Origin: Deltaproteobacteria bacterium
Lineage (GTDB): Bacteria; Desulfobacterota; SM23-61
Direction of reading: 5' to 3'
NCBI GenBank assembly: GCA_029857975.1
Contig: JAOUFX010000126.1
Span: 1-7,356 of the forward strand
Length of the DNA stretch: 7,356 nucleotides
Positions 6,994 through 7,356 of the stretch are shown here, one piece after another; positions within the stretch are counted from its first letter, which is position 1, and every line of letters begins with the position of its first letter. The position numbers were made by a program, and so were the translations under genes. Below the pieces are notes generated by a model. It was not told the origin of the DNA, ran no database searches, and was given only the letters and a program-made list of their open reading frames with translations.

Positions 6994-7053
6994 TTGTGCA
7001 GAGCTGACAATATAGATACTGCGTGAGGCCGCAAGAACGTCATGAATTTGACT

Positions 7054-7078
7054 TTTTTCAAGGATGTGACTTGAAAAA
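7054..7078. promoter_or_regulatory. Perfect 9-bp-arm dyad, candidate enhancer-binding-protein site
   Basis: TTTTTCAAG (7054-7062) and CTTGAAAAA (7070-7078) are exact inverted repeats around a 7-base centre. The dyad centre lies about 128 bases before the predicted sigma-54 start of transcription, the usual distance for an upstream activator site. It does not resemble the NtrC consensus. It could instead be a weak terminator for the dpp operon, but the stem is AT-rich. Confidence 0.45.
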
Positions 7079-7127
7079 TTGAATCTAAAAAATTATTTTT
7101 TAATTCCAGGCTATAAAAAAATAAAAA

Positions 7128-7140
7128 TATCAATTGGTTA
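7128..7140 (+). promoter_or_regulatory. IHF-type binding site
   Basis: TATCAATTGGTTA matches the IHF consensus WATCAANNNNTTR at every defined position. It is preceded by the A-rich tract that often flanks such sites. It sits about 55-65 bases before the predicted sigma-54 start, between the dyad at 7054-7078 and the -24/-12 element, where IHF bends DNA so that an activator can reach the polymerase. It is identified by consensus only. Confidence 0.5.
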
Positions 7141-7167
7141 AGATAAAAAAAGGATGATCGCTGGCTG

Positions 7168-7183
7168 GGGCATAAAATTTGCT
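7168..7183 (+). promoter_or_regulatory. Sigma-54 (RpoN) -24/-12 promoter of the response-regulator gene
   Basis: GGGCAT-N5-TTGCT compares with TGGCAC-N5-TTGCT. The invariant GG (7169-7170) and GC (7181-7182) are exactly 10 bases apart, and the -12 box is perfect. The -24 box differs at two positions: G for T at the first and T for C at the last. Transcription would begin near 7194, giving a leader of about 50 bases. No comparable sigma-70 pair was found just upstream of this gene. Confidence 0.55.
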
Positions 7184-7244
7184 CTTTATAAGAAAAACTT
7201 AGGCAACCTTACGGGTCATTAGGAATTTTTGAAGGAGCGTGAAA

Positions 7245-7356
7245 ATGGCCTTCACAGGATCGATCCTGATCGTGGACGATGAACTGGGCCCCAGAGAAGC
7301 ATTGCGTTTTATCCTTAAGCCTATGTATAAGGTTTATACGGCCGCCAACGGGGAAG
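7245..7356 (+). CDS. Response regulator, receiver-domain N-terminus (truncated by window end)
   Basis: The 37 complete codons visible give a CheY-like receiver start: beta-1 'ILIVDDE' (residues 7-13) with the acidic pair Asp11-Asp12 that binds Mg2+ for phosphoryl transfer, helix 1 'GPREALRFILKP' (15-26), then beta-2 'YKVYTAANGE' (28-37). The phospho-acceptor Asp and the output domain lie beyond the window, so it could be a DNA-binding regulator, an NtrC-type activator, an HD-GYP protein or a stand-alone receiver. AAGGAG (7232-7237) lies 7 bases before the ATG and fixes the start. It is separated from dppF by 295 bp and has its own sigma-54-type promoter, so it is probably a separate transcription unit and not clearly connected with the transporter. 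Confidence 0.9.
   Translation, partial: MAFTGSILIVDDELGPREALRFILKPMYKVYTAANGE

Larger units (their letters stand above)
6950..7244. other. Non-coding region between dppF and the response regulator
   Basis: This 295-bp stretch holds no convincing gene on either strand. The first 50 bases carry short TTCAAGGG-type repeats. Bases from about 7050 to 7150 are AT-rich with long A and T tracts. The 3' half contains a dyad, an IHF-like site and a sigma-54-type promoter, each listed separately. There is no classical GC-rich hairpin with a T tract after dppF. The only strong AT-hairpin candidates, at 7054-7078 and 7087-7101, would be weak terminators. Confidence 0.6.

Noticed and set aside
6935..7009. 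TGTCAGC (6935-6941) and GCTGACA (7003-7009) as a possible operon terminator
   Set aside because: The 7-bp arms are separated by 61 bases, the left arm is inside dppF, and no T tract follows the right arm; probably chance.
7087..7101. AAAAAAT-T-ATTTTTT palindrome as a terminator
   Set aside because: An all-A/T stem with a one-base centre cannot form a stable hairpin; it fits better as part of the AT-rich region upstream of the promoter.

Overview
The window looks like a chromosomal stretch from a Gram-negative-type bacterium with moderately GC-rich coding sequence. Gene style, a C-rich/G-rich palindrome of the kind scattered through Desulfobacterota genomes, and a sigma-54-type promoter suggest a Desulfobacterota (deltaproteobacterial) relative. 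That placement is an inference from style, not from a marker gene. Every gene lies on the + strand.

Layout: (1) 1-98 is the 3' end of a VOC/glyoxalase-fold protein. (2) 99-232 is an intergenic region with a good sigma-70-type promoter and a small dyad near the expected start of transcription. (3) 233-6949 is one operon-like block: an M20-family amidohydrolase of the PM20D2/ACY1L2-AbgB type, an exported family-5 peptide-binding protein, two Dpp/Opp-type permeases and two Dpp/Opp-type ATPases. The last four genes are tightly coupled: a 4-bp overlap, a 1-bp gap and an 8-bp overlap. A large C/G-rich hairpin separates the binding-protein gene from the first permease gene. (4) 6950-7244 is a 295-bp non-coding region. 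It starts with short TTCAAGGG repeats and becomes AT-rich, then shows, in order, a 9-bp-arm dyad, a perfect match to the IHF consensus and a -24/-12 sigma-54-type promoter. (5) 7245-7356 is the first 37 codons of a response-regulator receiver domain, cut by the window end.

Working together: the binding protein would capture a peptide or amide-linked conjugate in the periplasm, DppB/DppC would carry it across the inner membrane using ATP hydrolysed by DppD/DppF, and the cytoplasmic M20 enzyme would hydrolyse its amide bond. The hydrolase is promoter-proximal, and no other gene separates it from the transporter, so a dedicated uptake-and-cleavage pathway is likely. The substrate cannot be read from the sequence.

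I see no phage, transposase, CRISPR, toxin-antitoxin or defence genes, and no clearly new system. The transporter is of a well-known type. The points most worth a second look are the apparently complete sigma-54 promoter ahead of the response regulator, the internal operon hairpin, and the hydrolase/transporter pairing.
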